Shown here: positions 27,288 through 38,266 of the stretch, piece by piece
Numbering within the stretch: the first letter of the stretch is position 1
How the letters are laid out: each line of letters starts with the position of its first letter
From: Pseudoalteromonas gelatinilytica
GTDB taxonomy: Bacteria > Pseudomonadota > Gammaproteobacteria > Enterobacterales > Alteromonadaceae
Direction: 5' to 3'
Assembly (NCBI RefSeq): GCF_001641615.1
Contig: NZ_LRRU01000017.1
Coordinates: 1-64,000 of the forward strand
DNA: 64,000 bases
Translations under genes and position numbers: made by a program
The notes under the pieces: generated by a model
The model's database searches: none
What the model saw: only the letters and a program-made list of their open reading frames with translations
What the model was told of the DNA's origin: nothing

Positions 27288-27962
27288 ATGAAGTATAGCC
27301 ACGTATTATTCGATGCAGATGAAACGCTTTTTAGCTTTAATGCATTTGAAGGTTTAAAAGTGATGTTTGCACATTACGGCGTCGAATTTACTGAGTCAGA
27401 TTATCATCATTACCAAGCAACTAATAAGCCGCTGTGGGTTGCATATCAAAAGCACGAAATTACTGCCAGTGAACTACAGATAACTCGCTTTACCGAGTGG
27501 GCAAATAAACTCGATGTACCAGCAAAAGCACTTAACGATGGCTTTTTAGACGCTATGGCCTCTATTTGTGTGCCACTGCCTGGTGCAGTTGAATTACTCA
27601 CAAAATTGAAGCCACACGCCAAGCTAGGCATTATTACCAATGGGTTTGCTAAGTTACAACAAAAGCGCTTAGAGCACACCGGTTTACAGGATATGTTCGA
27701 TTGGCTTGTTATTTCAGAGTTAGTCGGTAAAGCAAAGCCTGCCCCAGAGATTTTTCAGCACACATTCCAATTAATGGGCAATCCGCCAAAAGAGCAGATT
27801 TTAATGGTGGGTGATACCGCTGCCAGTGATATTTTAGGTGGTCACAATGTGGGTATCGACACGTGTTGGTTACAACACCCGGAAGTTGAGCTACCAGAGA
27901 ATATTAAACCTACATATCAAATCAATCAGTTGGTCGAGCTTGAAGCTATTCTAGGCTTATAA
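27288..27962 (+). CDS. yjjG: Pyrimidine 5'-nucleotidase YjjG, HAD superfamily
   Basis: A 224-residue HAD hydrolase of the YjjG type, which dephosphorylates dUMP, dTMP and modified pyrimidine nucleotides. Motif I is FDADETLF (nucleophile Asp at residue 9), motif II is IITNGF, the Lys is in GKAKPAPEIF and motif IV is MVGDTAASDI. The helical cap (about 15-95) is of C1 type. Clustering with yjjX suggests a nucleotide-pool cleaning operon. It ends in a strong bidirectional terminator shared with lpxC. Confidence 0.92.
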   Translation: MKYSHVLFDADETLFSFNAFEGLKVMFAHYGVEFTESDYHHYQATNKPLWVAYQKHEITASELQITRFTEWANKLDVPAKALNDGFLDAMASICVPLPGAVELLTKLKPHAKLGIITNGFAKLQQKRLEHTGLQDMFDWLVISELVGKAKPAPEIFQHTFQLMGNPPKEQILMVGDTAASDILGGHNVGIDTCWLQHPEVELPENIKPTYQINQLVELEAILGL

Positions 27963-27983
27963 TTCTTGATAATAGTTTGGCAA

Positions 27984-28011
27984 AAAAATGACGCTTAAAG
28001 CGTCATTTTTT
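27984..28011. terminator. Bidirectional terminator between yjjG and lpxC
   Basis: AAAAATGACGC and GCGTCATTTTT enclose TTAAA. Symmetric A- and T-runs allow it to end both yjjG (plus) and lpxC (minus) transcripts. Confidence 0.92.
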
Positions 28012-28032
28012 GTAACTGTAATATGCTTGCGA

Positions 28033-28944
28033 TTAAGCTGCCGCTACTTCTAAGCCTGGTGCTGGCATAGTCACTGGGGTATCGAAAGTTGCCCATTCCC
28101 ATGCTGACTCAGTCGCCATAATTTTACGAAGTAGTTTATTGTTTAAATCATGGCCTGATTTATAAGCCGTGATTTTACCTAGAATGTTGTGGCCAGTCAT
28201 AAACATATCGCCCACACAGTCTAAGATCTTGTGTTTAACAAACTCATCGCTATAACGTAAGCCGTTTGGATTCAGTACTTTAAACTCATCCAATACAACT
28301 GCGTTATCCATGCTACCACCTAATGCTAGGTTGTTAGCGTGCATATACTCGATATCTTTCATAAAGCCGAAAGTACGTGCGCGGCTGATTTCTTCAGTGA
28401 AGCTTTGTGCCGTGATATCTAAACCGATACGTTGGCGGCTTTCATTGATTGCTGGGTGATCAAACGCAATTTCAAAATCGATGTGGAAACCATCGTATGG
28501 TTCGATCTCAGCCCATTTATCGCCTTCTTCAATACGTACTTTTTCTTTAATACGAATAAAGCGTTTAGCTGCATTTACTTCTTTAATGCCGCCTTTTTGT
28601 AACAAATAGATGAATGGTAATGCACTACCATCCATGATTGGTACTTCTGAGCTATCTAATTCAACAATTAGATTATCAATACCCATTGCCGCTACCGCCG
28701 CAATAAGGTGCTCAGTCGTTGATAAACGAACGCCATCTTTGTTTGTTAAACAGGTACACAGTTGCGTATCACCAACGGCTTCTGGTGTTGTTTCAAAATC
28801 AACAACCGGATCAAGGTCTACGCGACGAAATACTATCCCAGTATTTGCGCTCGCAGGTCGGAGAGTAATAGTGACCTTCTCACCTTTATGAAGTCCAATT
28901 CCTATGGCTTTGACTACTTCTGCAATCGTACGCTGTTTAATCAT
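28033..28944 (-). CDS. lpxC: UDP-3-O-acyl-N-acetylglucosamine deacetylase LpxC
   Basis: LpxC is the committed step of lipid A synthesis, removing acetate from UDP-3-O-acyl-GlcNAc with a catalytic zinc. MIKQRT at the start, [10 protein letters not shown] (zinc His near 79), the DGSALPF loop, [11 protein letters not shown] and [11 protein letters not shown] (zinc His and Asp) are all present. The start is taken as ATG 28944, the family start; GTG 28956 extends the frame by four codons. It lies at the distal end of the dcw cluster but has its own promoter at 28980-29008. It is 303 residues, normal length. Confidence 0.97.
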   Translation of the reverse strand: MIKQRTIAEVVKAIGIGLHKGEKVTITLRPASANTGIVFRRVDLDPVVDFETTPEAVGDTQLCTCLTNKDGVRLSTTEHLIAAVAAMGIDNLIVELDSSEVPIMDGSALPFIYLLQKGGIKEVNAAKRFIRIKEKVRIEEGDKWAEIEPYDGFHIDFEIAFDHPAINESRQRIGLDITAQSFTEEISRARTFGFMKDIEYMHANNLALGGSMDNAVVLDEFKVLNPNGLRYSDEFVKHKILDCVGDMFMTGHNILGKITAYKSGHDLNNKLLRKIMATESAWEWATFDTPVTMPAPGLEVAAA

Positions 28945-28979
28945 AGGTTCGCTCACTTATAGTTACAGTTAGACGGCGA

Positions 28980-29008
28980 ATTGTATCATAAATACATCCA
29001 GCTGCCAA
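28980..29008 (-). promoter_or_regulatory. Sigma-70 promoter of lpxC
   Basis: On the minus strand TTGGCA (29003-29008) and TACAAT (28980-28985) are separated by exactly 17 bases, each one mismatch from consensus. It lies between the ftsZ stop and lpxC, so lpxC can be expressed independently of the cell-division genes. Confidence 0.8.
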
Positions 29009-29048
29009 TTTGTTTATTTATCGAACAAAATTACCAACAAAAACTGTC

Positions 29049-30296
29049 TTAGTCAGCTTGCTTTCTTAGGAAAGCAGGAATGTCGAAGTAATCGCCACCC
29101 TCTGATTTATCAGACTTTTTGCTGCTCTCAGTGCTGCTAGATACTGAGCTGCTCGCTGTACTTTGTTGTACTGGCTCTTGCTTTTCAGACGCAGATGACA
29201 TGCTTACGTCATCGCTGCTGCCTTGACTTGCAAAGCTTGGTACATACATGCTGCTAGTCGTTTGGTTCATTGAGCTGTGTACATCAGAACCTGATGCTTT
29301 CTTAAAGCCATTATCAACAATACCAAACTGTGGACGACGATCGCCGCCTAAACCTGTTGCAACAACCGTTACACGTAACTCGTCGCTCATTTCAGGGTCA
29401 ATTACCGCACCTACAACCACTGTTGCGTTTTCTGACGCAAGTGCTTTAACGTGGTTACCAACAATTTCAAATTCTTCAATCGCAATATCCATACCTGCAG
29501 TGATATTAACTAGGATACCTTTAGCACCTGTTAAATCAACATCTTCAAGTAATGGGCTTGAAATAGCCGCTTCGGCTGCTTCTTGCGCGCGGTCTGGACC
29601 AGACGCTGATGCTGTTCCCATCATCGCAGTGCCCATCGCTGACATTACTGTACGTACGTCTGCGAAATCCACGTTGATTAGACCAGAACGTGTAATTAGC
29701 TCTGCAATACCTTGTACCGCACCAAATAACACGTCATTCGCTTTTGCGAAGGCATCTAATAGTGTAGTCCCTTTGCCTAAAACTTTAAGCAATTTATTGT
29801 TCGGAATTGTAATAAGTGAGTCTACAGTTTCTGACAATTCATTAATGCCTTGTTCAGCAGCTGCAGCACGCTTTTTACCTTCGAAGTCAAATGGGCGTGT
29901 TACAACAGCAACCGTTAAAATACCTAACTCTTTAGCAATTTTAGCAACCACTGGTGCAGCACCGGTACCCGTACCACCGCCCATACCTGCAGCGATGAAC
30001 ACCATGTCAGCGCCTTCAAGGCTGGCACGGATAGTATCAGCGTCTTCTTCAGCAGAGTTACGACCCACTTCAGGGTTTGCACCCGCACCTAGACCAGAGG
30101 TGATTTGTGTACCTAGCTGTACTGTCACATCAGCCGACGAATTACGTAATGCTTGTGCATCTGTATTCGCGGCAATGAAACGTACGCCTTCAATTTGTTG
30201 TTTTACCATGTGCTCAACAGCGTTACCGCCGCCACCGCCCACGCCAATTACTTTAATGACAGCTTCTTCGCTGTGCTGTTCCATCATATCAAACAT
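29049..30296 (-). CDS. ftsZ: Cell division protein FtsZ
   Basis: FtsZ is the tubulin-like GTPase that forms the Z-ring at mid-cell. [15 protein letters not shown] near residue 17 is the nucleotide-binding Gly loop, [13 protein letters not shown] near 106 the tubulin signature, and NVDFADVR the T7 synergy loop with its catalytic Asp. A Ser/Gln-rich linker (about 320-395) leads to the conserved C-terminal peptide [14 protein letters not shown], which binds FtsA and ZipA. The 415-residue length is slightly more than E. coli because of the linker. It lies 21 bases after ftsA. Confidence 0.98.
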   Translation of the reverse strand: MFDMMEQHSEEAVIKVIGVGGGGGNAVEHMVKQQIEGVRFIAANTDAQALRNSSADVTVQLGTQITSGLGAGANPEVGRNSAEEDADTIRASLEGADMVFIAAGMGGGTGTGAAPVVAKIAKELGILTVAVVTRPFDFEGKKRAAAAEQGINELSETVDSLITIPNNKLLKVLGKGTTLLDAFAKANDVLFGAVQGIAELITRSGLINVDFADVRTVMSAMGTAMMGTASASGPDRAQEAAEAAISSPLLEDVDLTGAKGILVNITAGMDIAIEEFEIVGNHVKALASENATVVVGAVIDPEMSDELRVTVVATGLGGDRRPQFGIVDNGFKKASGSDVHSSMNQTTSSMYVPSFASQGSSDDVSMSSASEKQEPVQQSTASSSVSSSTESSKKSDKSEGGDYFDIPAFLRKQAD

Positions 30297-30317
30297 GTTT
30301 ACTCTCCGACTTGAGTC

Positions 30318-31550
30318 TTAAAACTCACCTTGGAACCATTTAGTAATACGGTTCCACCAATTATTATCACCTTCCGCTTTCGACTTTTGTGCATTCATCG
30401 ATTGCATTGTACGGCCGTATTGTAACAAACCAACCGCGGTCGCGTACGAAGGATCATCTACATAATCTGTCAAACCAACAATCCCGATTGGTTTGCCAAT
30501 TCTGACCGGCATTTGGAAAATGTCTTCTGCCACTTCCATTGCACCCGTCATTTTTGCTGTTCCGCCAGTAATGACGAGACCTGCAGCAATTTGGTCTTCA
30601 AAACCTGAGCGGCGTATTTCTTCCATCGCCAACTCAAATAATTCTCTAAAACGTGGCTCCACAACCTCAGATAAGGTATGACGCGACATAATGCGCGCAG
30701 GACGACCACCCACACTCGGCACTTCAATCGTGTCTTCGTTGCTTGCCATTTGGCTACTAGCACACGCATATTGTACTTTGAGTGACTCAGCATGTGATAT
30801 AGGTGTTCTAAATATTTTTGCAATATCACCAGTCACTTGGTTACCAGCTACCGGAATAACGGCTGAGTGACGAAGCGCACCATTAATATAAATGGTGATA
30901 TCCATAGTGCCGCCACCAATATCTAACACAGCCACACCCAGTTCTTTTTCATCATCTGTAAGGACTGAATAACATGATGCCAGTGCTGTAAAGATCAACT
31001 GATCGACTTCGAGACCACAACGCTCAACGCACTTTTCGATATTCTTTGCCATATCATTTGAGCAAGTAATGATGTGCGCGCGAGCTTCCATACGAACACC
31101 GCTCATTCCAAGTGGGTTTTTAATCCCCTCTTGCATATCAATGCTGTACTCTTGTGGCAGTGCATGCAGCATTTTGCGCTCTGCTGAAATTGGCACAGAG
31201 CGAGCAATGTGAATCACATTTTCGATATCTTCATCAGTTACTTCAGTGTTGTTAATCGCAACGACACCGCTTTCGTTTTGGCACTGGATGTGTTTTCCAG
31301 AAATACCTAAATAAACAGAGCTGATACGGCAATCAGCCATCAACTCTGCTTCGTCTATTGCGCGACGAATCGATTCAGAAACAAGGTTAAGGTCGTTAAC
31401 GCCGCCTTTATCCATACCATGCGATACTTGGCTGCCAACACCCACAATGCTTAGTTTGTTATCTGCGGTGATTTCACCAACGGTGGCCACAACTTTCGAT
31501 GTGCCAACGTCTAATCCAATCACTAGGTTTCTTTCTGCTGACTTGGTCAT
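30318..31550 (-). CDS. ftsA: Cell division protein FtsA
   Basis: FtsA is the actin-like ATPase that tethers FtsZ to the membrane and recruits later division proteins. GLDVGTSKVVATVGE (phosphate-1 loop), LDIGGGTMDI (phosphate-2) and VITGGTAKMTG (adenosine site) are clear. An amphipathic C-terminal helix (WWNRITKWFQGEF) is the membrane anchor. The 410-residue length is normal. Its ATG overlaps the ftsQ stop by 4 bases. Confidence 0.98.
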   Translation of the reverse strand: MTKSAERNLVIGLDVGTSKVVATVGEITADNKLSIVGVGSQVSHGMDKGGVNDLNLVSESIRRAIDEAELMADCRISSVYLGISGKHIQCQNESGVVAINNTEVTDEDIENVIHIARSVPISAERKMLHALPQEYSIDMQEGIKNPLGMSGVRMEARAHIITCSNDMAKNIEKCVERCGLEVDQLIFTALASCYSVLTDDEKELGVAVLDIGGGTMDITIYINGALRHSAVIPVAGNQVTGDIAKIFRTPISHAESLKVQYACASSQMASNEDTIEVPSVGGRPARIMSRHTLSEVVEPRFRELFELAMEEIRRSGFEDQIAAGLVITGGTAKMTGAMEVAEDIFQMPVRIGKPIGIVGLTDYVDDPSYATAVGLLQYGRTMQSMNAQKSKAEGDNNWWNRITKWFQGEF

Positions 31551-32326
31551 GCCTTACTCTTATTTTCTAATTGTTCTTCTTGCACTGGCTTCCAGCTCAC
31601 CGCAAGACCGGTATCATACCGTAAATCAACAACATCGATTTGTGCATCTGCACGTTGTTCCATGCGCGGATACACGTCAATAAAACGTTGTACACGCTTT
31701 GCTTTTTCTTTGCGGCCTAAGTTCAGGCGAATGCCGTTATCAAGCCATAACTGCCACGAAAAACGCTCTGATAGCGCTAAACTTGTCAGCTCTAAATTAT
31801 TCACTTTAAGCATTTCTTGAAATTGACGAAATGCAGTCCACGCTTCGATTTCACTGCCTTCAGGGCCGTAAAGCTGCGGCAAAGTAGTAGGTAATTTTTC
31901 ACTACTGGCCTGAAACACTTCGCCTGCTTGGTTTAGCAGTAAATCACTGTTCCAGTGCGCTACAGCTTGGTGTTCAACAACATAGACCTGTAAGGTATCT
32001 GGCCATTGTTTTCTGACCGAGGCTGTTGCCACCCAAGGTAAGCTTTGCACTAAGCGTTGCACATGTTTTACGTCTAATTCAAAAAAACTCGATAAGTCGG
32101 CTTTTTTTATTGCACCAATAATTGCTTTTTCATCAGTATATTGGGGCTGACCAAGTACTGATAAATGCTTTATTTGTGCGTCTTTATTTTCGACCAACCA
32201 ATCAGAGACGCCCGTGGTGATTTTCACTAATGCAAAAATCACCACTAGAAAAAAGCTCACACCAAAAATCAACGACCAATTTAGCTGTTGTTTTAATTGT
32301 TGCGCTTTTTCTAAAAAAGGATGCAT
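31547..32326 (-). CDS. ftsQ: Cell division protein FtsQ
   Basis: FtsQ is a bitopic division protein that binds FtsB-FtsL in the divisome. One transmembrane helix lies near residues 17-38. The periplasmic POTRA domain begins with HLSVLGQPQYTDEKAI and includes LPWVATASVRKQWPDTLQVYVVEHQAVAHW. A beta domain follows to the end. The frame opens at TTG 32356 inside ddl, but ATG 32326 directly follows the ddl stop (TAAT-ATG) and is chosen, giving 259 residues. Confidence 0.95.
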   Translation of the reverse strand: MHPFLEKAQQLKQQLNWSLIFGVSFFLVVIFALVKITTGVSDWLVENKDAQIKHLSVLGQPQYTDEKAIIGAIKKADLSSFFELDVKHVQRLVQSLPWVATASVRKQWPDTLQVYVVEHQAVAHWNSDLLLNQAGEVFQASSEKLPTTLPQLYGPEGSEIEAWTAFRQFQEMLKVNNLELTSLALSERFSWQLWLDNGIRLNLGRKEKAKRVQRFIDVYPRMEQRADAQIDVVDLRYDTGLAVSWKPVQEEQLENKSKA

Positions 32327-32327
32327 A

Positions 32328-33248
32328 TTAAAGTGTTTGCTCCAAAATGCGAACAACTAATTGCTCAAAGCTTGCACCATTTGCTTTTGCCGCCATTGGT
32401 ACTAAAGACTTTTCTGTCATGCCTGGTACCGTATTTACTTCTAATAAGTAAAAGTTTCCTTGCTGATCACGCATTGCATCAACACGGCCCCAACCACTTG
32501 CACCGACTAAATCAAACGCTTTTAATGCCATATCTTGCAACAATTCAGTTTCTTGCGCAGATAAATCTGCTGGGCAATGGTACTGAGTTGTATTTGATTG
32601 GTACTTAGCTTGATAGTCATAAAAACCATTCGGCGTCGTCATTTCAATCACTGGCTGAACATCTTGTCCAAGTACCGCAACAGTAAATTCACGGCCAGTG
32701 ATCCACTGCTCTACAAGCACTTGGCTATCAAACTTAAATGCAGCATTTAATGCAGCATCGAGTTGCTCTGCGCTACTTGCTTCTGCCATACCAATGCTTG
32801 AGCCTTCATGTGACGGTTTGACCATCACTTTGCCAAATTCATTAATAATCGCTTGGCTATCAAATTCATAACGGCTATCAACAACGGTATAAGGCGAGGT
32901 GCTTAGGCCCATCGCTTTGAACAAGTGTTTACAACGCACTTTGTCCATCGCAAGTGCAGAGCCAAGTACATCACTACCGGTATAAGGAATACCCATAAAT
33001 TCAAGCGCACCTTGAATGGTGCCATCTTCACCACCACGACCATGAAGGGCAATGAATACACGTTCAATGTTTAAATCTTTTAATTGCCATAACGGCTGAT
33101 CTTTTGGATCAAAAGCAATGGCGTCAACGCCAACACTTTGCAAAGCGTTCAATACGGCTTGGCCAGATTTAAGAGAAACTTCTCGTTCGGCAGATGTGCC
33201 ACCAAAAAGTACCGCTACTTTGCCAAATTTGTCGCTTAACTGGCTCAT
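32328..33248 (-). CDS. ddl: D-alanine--D-alanine ligase
   Basis: Ddl joins two D-alanines with ATP for the peptidoglycan stem. The ATP-grasp architecture is complete in 306 residues: [39 protein letters not shown] (ATP lid) and [17 protein letters not shown] (metal and D-Ala contacts). It matches the DdlB type found in dcw clusters. The ATG overlaps the murC stop by 4 bases, and ftsQ begins one base after its stop. Confidence 0.97.
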   Translation of the reverse strand: MSQLSDKFGKVAVLFGGTSAEREVSLKSGQAVLNALQSVGVDAIAFDPKDQPLWQLKDLNIERVFIALHGRGGEDGTIQGALEFMGIPYTGSDVLGSALAMDKVRCKHLFKAMGLSTSPYTVVDSRYEFDSQAIINEFGKVMVKPSHEGSSIGMAEASSAEQLDAALNAAFKFDSQVLVEQWITGREFTVAVLGQDVQPVIEMTTPNGFYDYQAKYQSNTTQYHCPADLSAQETELLQDMALKAFDLVGASGWGRVDAMRDQQGNFYLLEVNTVPGMTEKSLVPMAAKANGASFEQLVVRILEQTL

Positions 33249-34681
33249 ACATTTACCTGCTTTAGTTGTTCAATAGACAAGTTGGTTGCTGCTAACTTTT
33301 TCACTAACTGGCCTATGTTACCAGCGCCTTGTGTTAAAACTAAATCATTATCTTGCATAATATCAGCAAGGACACCGGCAAGCTCAGAGCTACTAGCAAC
33401 ATGCAGTGGCTCTTTGCCACGCTGGCGTAAACTACGACATAAACTCTTACTATCTGCACCCACAATTGGCTCTTCGCCCGCTGAGTACACATCAAGGAGT
33501 AATAGCTGATCAACATCAGCAAGCACTTTGACAAAATCTTCGTACAAGTCGCGAGTACGACTATAACGGTGTGGCTGATAAACCATCACTAAACGTTTAT
33601 CTGGCCAACCCTCACGAACCGCAGCAATTGTCGCTGCAACTTCAGATGGATGATGGCCATAGTCATCAACTAACATCACATTGCCACGCTCATTTTCAAA
33701 CGTACCGTAATGCTGAAAACGGCGTCCTACACCTTCAAACTTTGCAAGAGCCTCTAAAATTGCATGGTTCGCAATGTTTTGATCTTTAGCCACTGCAATC
33801 GCCGCAGTCGCGTTAAGCGCGTTGTGTTTGCCCGGCATATTAAGCGTGACAGCCAAGCTTTCACCTTGCTTATTCACTACACTAAATGAGCAGGTATTCG
33901 CTGTTTGGCTAAAATCAAGCATACGGTAATCAGCTTCGGCCGATTCACCATAGGTAATAACAGGGCGTCCAAAACGCGGGATCAGCTCTGCCGCAACTTC
34001 AGAATCAATACACACCACTGCTAAACCATAAAACGGTAAGTTATGAATGAAATCAACATAGGTGTCTTTCATTTTTTCTAAGCTACCGCCGTACGTATCC
34101 ATGTGATCTTCTTCGATATTCGTGATCACCGATACCATAGGCTGTAAATGTAAGAATGACGCATCACTCTCATCAGCTTCTGCAATTAAAAAGTCACTTT
34201 TACCAACCTTGGCATTACTTCCTGCACTATTTAACAAGCCACCAATAATAAATGTTGGATCAAGGCCAGCTTGCGCATAAATGCTCGCGATTAAACTCGT
34301 GGTTGTGGTTTTACCATGAGTGCCTGCTACCGCAATACCGTGGCGAAAACGCATTAGTTCAGCCAGCATCTCAGCACGGCGAACAATAGGAATACGCGCC
34401 GCTTTAGCCGCTTTAATCTCAGGGTTTTGCTCATTTATAGCACTTGATACCACCACAACGCTGGCATCTTTTACATTGTTTTCATCATGACCAATAAATA
34501 CTTCTGCACCCACTTGAATTAAGCGCTCAGTCATTGCACTGTGCGCAATATCTGAGCCTGTGATGCGGTAGCCTTCAAAAGCAAGTACTTCGGCAATTCC
34601 ACCCATGCCTGCACCACCAATCCCAACAAAGTGGATGGTGTCGATACGACGCATCGCAGGACGAGTGTTGTTTTCTTTCAT
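33245..34681 (-). CDS. murC: UDP-N-acetylmuramate--L-alanine ligase MurC
   Basis: MurC adds L-Ala to UDP-MurNAc with ATP. The N-terminal Rossmann domain carries [17 protein letters not shown]. The central domain has the P-loop [14 protein letters not shown], and the C-terminal domain includes [17 protein letters not shown] 34696 extends the frame by five codons, while ATG 34681 matches the usual family start region and gives 478 residues. It follows murG within a few bases, inside the tightly packed dcw operon. Confidence 0.97.
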   Translation of the reverse strand: MKENNTRPAMRRIDTIHFVGIGGAGMGGIAEVLAFEGYRITGSDIAHSAMTERLIQVGAEVFIGHDENNVKDASVVVVSSAINEQNPEIKAAKAARIPIVRRAEMLAELMRFRHGIAVAGTHGKTTTTSLIASIYAQAGLDPTFIIGGLLNSAGSNAKVGKSDFLIAEADESDASFLHLQPMVSVITNIEEDHMDTYGGSLEKMKDTYVDFIHNLPFYGLAVVCIDSEVAAELIPRFGRPVITYGESAEADYRMLDFSQTANTCSFSVVNKQGESLAVTLNMPGKHNALNATAAIAVAKDQNIANHAILEALAKFEGVGRRFQHYGTFENERGNVMLVDDYGHHPSEVAATIAAVREGWPDKRLVMVYQPHRYSRTRDLYEDFVKVLADVDQLLLLDVYSAGEEPIVGADSKSLCRSLRQRGKEPLHVASSSELAGVLADIMQDNDLVLTQGAGNIGQLVKKLAATNLSIEQLKQVNV

Positions 34682-34698
34682 CGTGCTTTCTTTCACTA

Positions 34699-35772
34699 CT
34701 AATCTCTTCTATCTGCTAGTTGCTCACAGCGTTTTGCTACATTGGCTGTGGCATCTAAAATAGCAAGTTGTTTTGCTTTACTTGCCATTGTTGAAATTTT
34801 TTCTGGTGCGTTTACGTAGGGTGTTAATAACTCAACGACCGCTGTTTTGTTGAACTCGCTTTGCTGCATAATCAGCGCGGCCTGTTCTGTCACTAAATAT
34901 TTTGCATTGGCAGTTTGATGGTCGTCGACAGCATGTGGGAAAGGCACAAATAATGCCATTCGACCCGCTGCGGCAATCTCACTGACCGTTAACGCACCAG
35001 CGCGGCAAATTACCAAATCGGCCCATTGATATGCACTATCCATATCATCAATGAATTCAGCAACTTTGCTATTTTCAGCTAATCCTAACTGTTGATAGCT
35101 CGCAGTCACATTCGGTTCATTATTTTTACCTGTTTGGTGCCATATATTAAGCGTTGTTAGCGCTGAAAGTTCACTGAATACAGCAGGTAAAGTCTCATTA
35201 AGTACCTGCGCACCAAGTGAACCACCCACTACAAGCACATTGATCGGTGTCGTTGTTTGCTTGGCGGTGACATTTGCAACACTGGCTCTGACCGGATTAC
35301 CCACCACTTCACATTGTTCTTTTGCAAAAGCCGATGGAAAAGCGGCTAACACTTTATTGGCAAACTTTGCTAACCAGCGGTTACTCATACCTGCAACCGC
35401 ATTTTGCTCATGAATAACCAAAGGAATACCTAAGCTCTTTGCTGCAATCCCCGTAGGCCCGGTCACATAGCCACCCATAGCAAGAACAACATCAGGCTTT
35501 TGTGCTTTTAAAATTTTACGTGCTTGAAAAATCGCATTCATCACCATAAATGGCGCTTTAATCAAGCGTTTAATTCCATTACCACGCACACCTTTCACAT
35601 TGATAAAATCAATCTCAATGTTGTGTTTAGGAACCACAGTGGCTTCCATTCTATCTGGCGTACCAATCCAGCTAACTTGCCAGCCTTGTTGCTTTAAAAA
35701 GTCAGCAACAGCAATACCTGGGAAAATATGGCCACCGGTACCACCTGCAACTACCAGTAATTTTTTACTCAT
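34699..35772 (-). CDS. murG: Lipid II synthase MurG
   Basis: MurG transfers GlcNAc from UDP-GlcNAc to lipid I on the inner leaflet, yielding lipid II. The Gly-rich loops [15 protein letters not shown] and [13 protein letters not shown] in the N-domain bind lipid I phosphate. [10 protein letters not shown] and the [24 protein letters not shown] stretch in the C-domain bind the nucleotide sugar. The 357-residue length is standard. Its start overlaps the ftsW stop by 4 bases. Confidence 0.98.
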   Translation of the reverse strand: MSKKLLVVAGGTGGHIFPGIAVADFLKQQGWQVSWIGTPDRMEATVVPKHNIEIDFINVKGVRGNGIKRLIKAPFMVMNAIFQARKILKAQKPDVVLAMGGYVTGPTGIAAKSLGIPLVIHEQNAVAGMSNRWLAKFANKVLAAFPSAFAKEQCEVVGNPVRASVANVTAKQTTTPINVLVVGGSLGAQVLNETLPAVFSELSALTTLNIWHQTGKNNEPNVTASYQQLGLAENSKVAEFIDDMDSAYQWADLVICRAGALTVSEIAAAGRMALFVPFPHAVDDHQTANAKYLVTEQAALIMQQSEFNKTAVVELLTPYVNAPEKISTMASKAKQLAILDATANVAKRCEQLADRRD

Positions 35773-36944
35773 CGCTTACCTCCACGAGAGGTAGCCTGCT
35801 TAGTCGCCATTTTTGTCTCAAAATCTATTCGCAAAAGTACACCTGTTGCTATGGTCATAATTAATAAGCTTGAACCACCGTACGAAATAAACGGTAGCGT
35901 TAAGCCTTTTGTTGGTAAAATACCTGCACTTGCGCCAATATTTACCATGGTTTGAAACGCAAACCAGATACCAATAGCAAAGGCAAAATAGCCTTCGTAC
36001 TCTTTGCCACATTTAAGCGCTTTTTGACCAATCAGCAAGGCTCTGAATACAAACACACCGAGTACCATCAAGATACTCACTACGCCAAAAAAGCCGAGCT
36101 CTTCACCAATCACAGCAAAGATAAAATCATTATGTGCTTCTGGTAGATATTGCAGTTTTTGTACGCTATTACCTAAGCCTTGACCAAACCAGCCACCTTG
36201 GCTGTATGCCATTAGCGATTGTACTAACTGATAACCTTTACCGAATGGATCTTCCCATGGCTCTAAAAAGCCTGTAACACGAGCCATACGGTATGGTTCA
36301 GCAATAATCAAAACCACAACGGCTGCTATACCCGTTAAGATAAGACCAAAAAACTGCCATAACTTAGCGCCGGCTAAAAACAGTAAGCCTACAGTAGTCA
36401 CAAACAACACCACCACGGTGCCTAAGTCTGGTTGCATTAAAATCAAAAACGCATACACACCAAACACAGCTAATGGCTTAAAGAAACCTTTTAAGTTCTC
36501 TTGCACTTCTTCACGTTTACGCACTAAGTAACCAGCAATGTAACTAAAGAAATACAACTTCGCAGCCTCGGCTACCTGAAAACCAACTGGGCCGATTGGT
36601 ATCCAACGCTTTGCGCCATTCACTTCACGGCCAACAATCAGCACCAAAACGAGTAAACCTAAACCCAGTAATAATAAATAAGCGTTACTGCGTTTCCACC
36701 AATCCATAGGCACATTAGTGGCAATCCAAAACAAGAAAAAGCCCATGATTAAAAACATGCTATGACGAATAATAATGTGGTACGGATTATCAAAAATTCG
36801 CTCGGCAGTTGGCATTGACGCACTGGTTACCATCACAAAACCAACACCTATCAACATAAACATGCAATACAGCAACGGCACATCATAAAGTTGTGGCGAT
36901 TGCTTTGGTGTTAATGCTTCACGGATGTCAGCAAATGCGATCAT
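35769..36944 (-). CDS. ftsW: Septal peptidoglycan polymerase FtsW
   Basis: FtsW is the SEDS-family glycosyltransferase that polymerises lipid II at the septum together with FtsI. About ten transmembrane helices are visible. Family signatures are GAKRWIPIGPVGFQVAE, QPDLGTVVV, AHNDFIFAVIGEELGFFG and LPFISYGGSSL. The frame opens earlier at 36965, but ATG 36944 overlaps the murD stop (ATGA) with GGAGG just upstream, giving 391 residues. Confidence 0.97.
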   Translation of the reverse strand: MIAFADIREALTPKQSPQLYDVPLLYCMFMLIGVGFVMVTSASMPTAERIFDNPYHIIIRHSMFLIMGFFLFWIATNVPMDWWKRSNAYLLLLGLGLLVLVLIVGREVNGAKRWIPIGPVGFQVAEAAKLYFFSYIAGYLVRKREEVQENLKGFFKPLAVFGVYAFLILMQPDLGTVVVLFVTTVGLLFLAGAKLWQFFGLILTGIAAVVVLIIAEPYRMARVTGFLEPWEDPFGKGYQLVQSLMAYSQGGWFGQGLGNSVQKLQYLPEAHNDFIFAVIGEELGFFGVVSILMVLGVFVFRALLIGQKALKCGKEYEGYFAFAIGIWFAFQTMVNIGASAGILPTKGLTLPFISYGGSSLLIMTIATGVLLRIDFETKMATKQATSRGGKR

Positions 36945-38266
36945 ACTGCCTCCGCCAATACGCACTGCGCAAAGTCATCGCCACGTTGCATATAGTTGTT
37001 ATACATATCGATGCTGGCACAAGCAGGTGCTAATAAAACGATATCGCCGCTGCTGCTTAGCTGTTTAGCTAACTGCACAGCTTCAAGCATGTTGGTGGTT
37101 AGGTGGCCTTTTTCGGTTAATGCCACAAGTGCTTTAGCATCCTTACCAAAACAAATAAGCGCTTTCACTTTGTCATTTAAATAAGGCTTCAAGGCATCTA
37201 AATATGCCCCTTTTGCATCACCACCGGCAATCACAACTAGTTGCTTTGCTTGATCAGCTAAGCTTTCAATCGCAGCGATAGTCGCACCAACATTGGTCGC
37301 CTTTGAATCGTTAAAGTATTTCACTTCATTAATTTCGGCGACAAACTGGCAACGATGGGCAAGTCCAGTAAATGTACTAAACGCTTGCTGATAATGCGCT
37401 GTAGAGATGCTAAACGGGCTCAATAACGCCATCACCGCGAGCGCATTTTGTTGGTTGTGCGAGCCAACAACTTGCAAACAGCTTGCAGGCAACACAGGTT
37501 TACCGTGTGCTGCAAAGTATTGCTCACCGTGATGTTCAACCAAGGCAAAATCTGCATTGGCAAGTGCAAAGCTCACTTGAGGTTGCTTTGCAGTGTGCGT
37601 TGCCACATCAATGGCATTGACTACCGCAAGTTCAGAGCCGTTATAAATACTTTGCTTAGAGTCAATGTATGCTTGGTAGCTTGGGTAACGATCAAGGTGA
37701 TCTTCACTCACATTCAAGACACAGGCACTTTTTGCTTTTAAGCTGTGCGTGGTATCAAGTTGAAAACTCGACAGCTCAAGTACATACACATCGTAGTCTT
37801 GCGAGAGTAAATCAAGCACCGCAGTACCAATGTTGCCACCAAGGCCAACTTTATAACCAGCCGCTTTAAGCACTTCAAACGCCAATGTAACCACTGTCGA
37901 CTTACCATTTGAGCCAGTCACCGCGACAATCGGCTTATCCGTCAATCGAGCAAAAAGCTCAACATCACCAATCACTTCAACACCAGCATCAATTGCCTTT
38001 GCTACAGCGGGTGTAGCGAGGCTTAAACCTGGGCTGATGATAATAATGTCATTGCTGGCTAAGTCTGCCTGCTCTAAGTCACCAAAGTGAGTCGTTAACT
38101 CACTGGCATGCTCATTTAGCCAATCAGCACCCGGCGGCGCTGTGCGGCTATCAACAACAATTGGCTTAATATTCTGAGACAATAAAAAACGCACAATGCC
38201 CAGACCGGTTACACCGAGTCCGAGCACTGAAATTTGTTTGTTTTTAATCTCGTTAATTACTGTCAT
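36941..38266 (-). CDS. murD: UDP-N-acetylmuramoylalanine--D-glutamate ligase MurD
   Basis: MurD adds D-Glu to UDP-MurNAc-L-Ala. LGLGVTGLGIVRFL opens the Rossmann domain, VTGSNGKSTVVTLA is the ATP P-loop, LELSSFQLD and NVSEDHLDRY are central-domain motifs, and FNDSKATNVGATIAAIE marks the substrate site. The 441-residue length is normal. Its ATG follows the mraY stop with no gap (TAA-ATG). Confidence 0.97.
   Translation of the reverse strand: MTVINEIKNKQISVLGLGVTGLGIVRFLLSQNIKPIVVDSRTAPPGADWLNEHASELTTHFGDLEQADLASNDIIIISPGLSLATPAVAKAIDAGVEVIGDVELFARLTDKPIVAVTGSNGKSTVVTLAFEVLKAAGYKVGLGGNIGTAVLDLLSQDYDVYVLELSSFQLDTTHSLKAKSACVLNVSEDHLDRYPSYQAYIDSKQSIYNGSELAVVNAIDVATHTAKQPQVSFALANADFALVEHHGEQYFAAHGKPVLPASCLQVVGSHNQQNALAVMALLSPFSISTAHYQQAFSTFTGLAHRCQFVAEINEVKYFNDSKATNVGATIAAIESLADQAKQLVVIAGGDAKGAYLDALKPYLNDKVKALICFGKDAKALVALTEKGHLTTNMLEAVQLAKQLSSSGDIVLLAPACASIDMYNNYMQRGDDFAQCVLAEAV

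Noticed and set aside
29248..30321. A 357-codon open frame on the plus strand opposite ftsZ
   Set aside because: It is the antisense shadow of ftsZ; the translation is low-complexity Ser/Ala/Pro with no ribosome site or family match.
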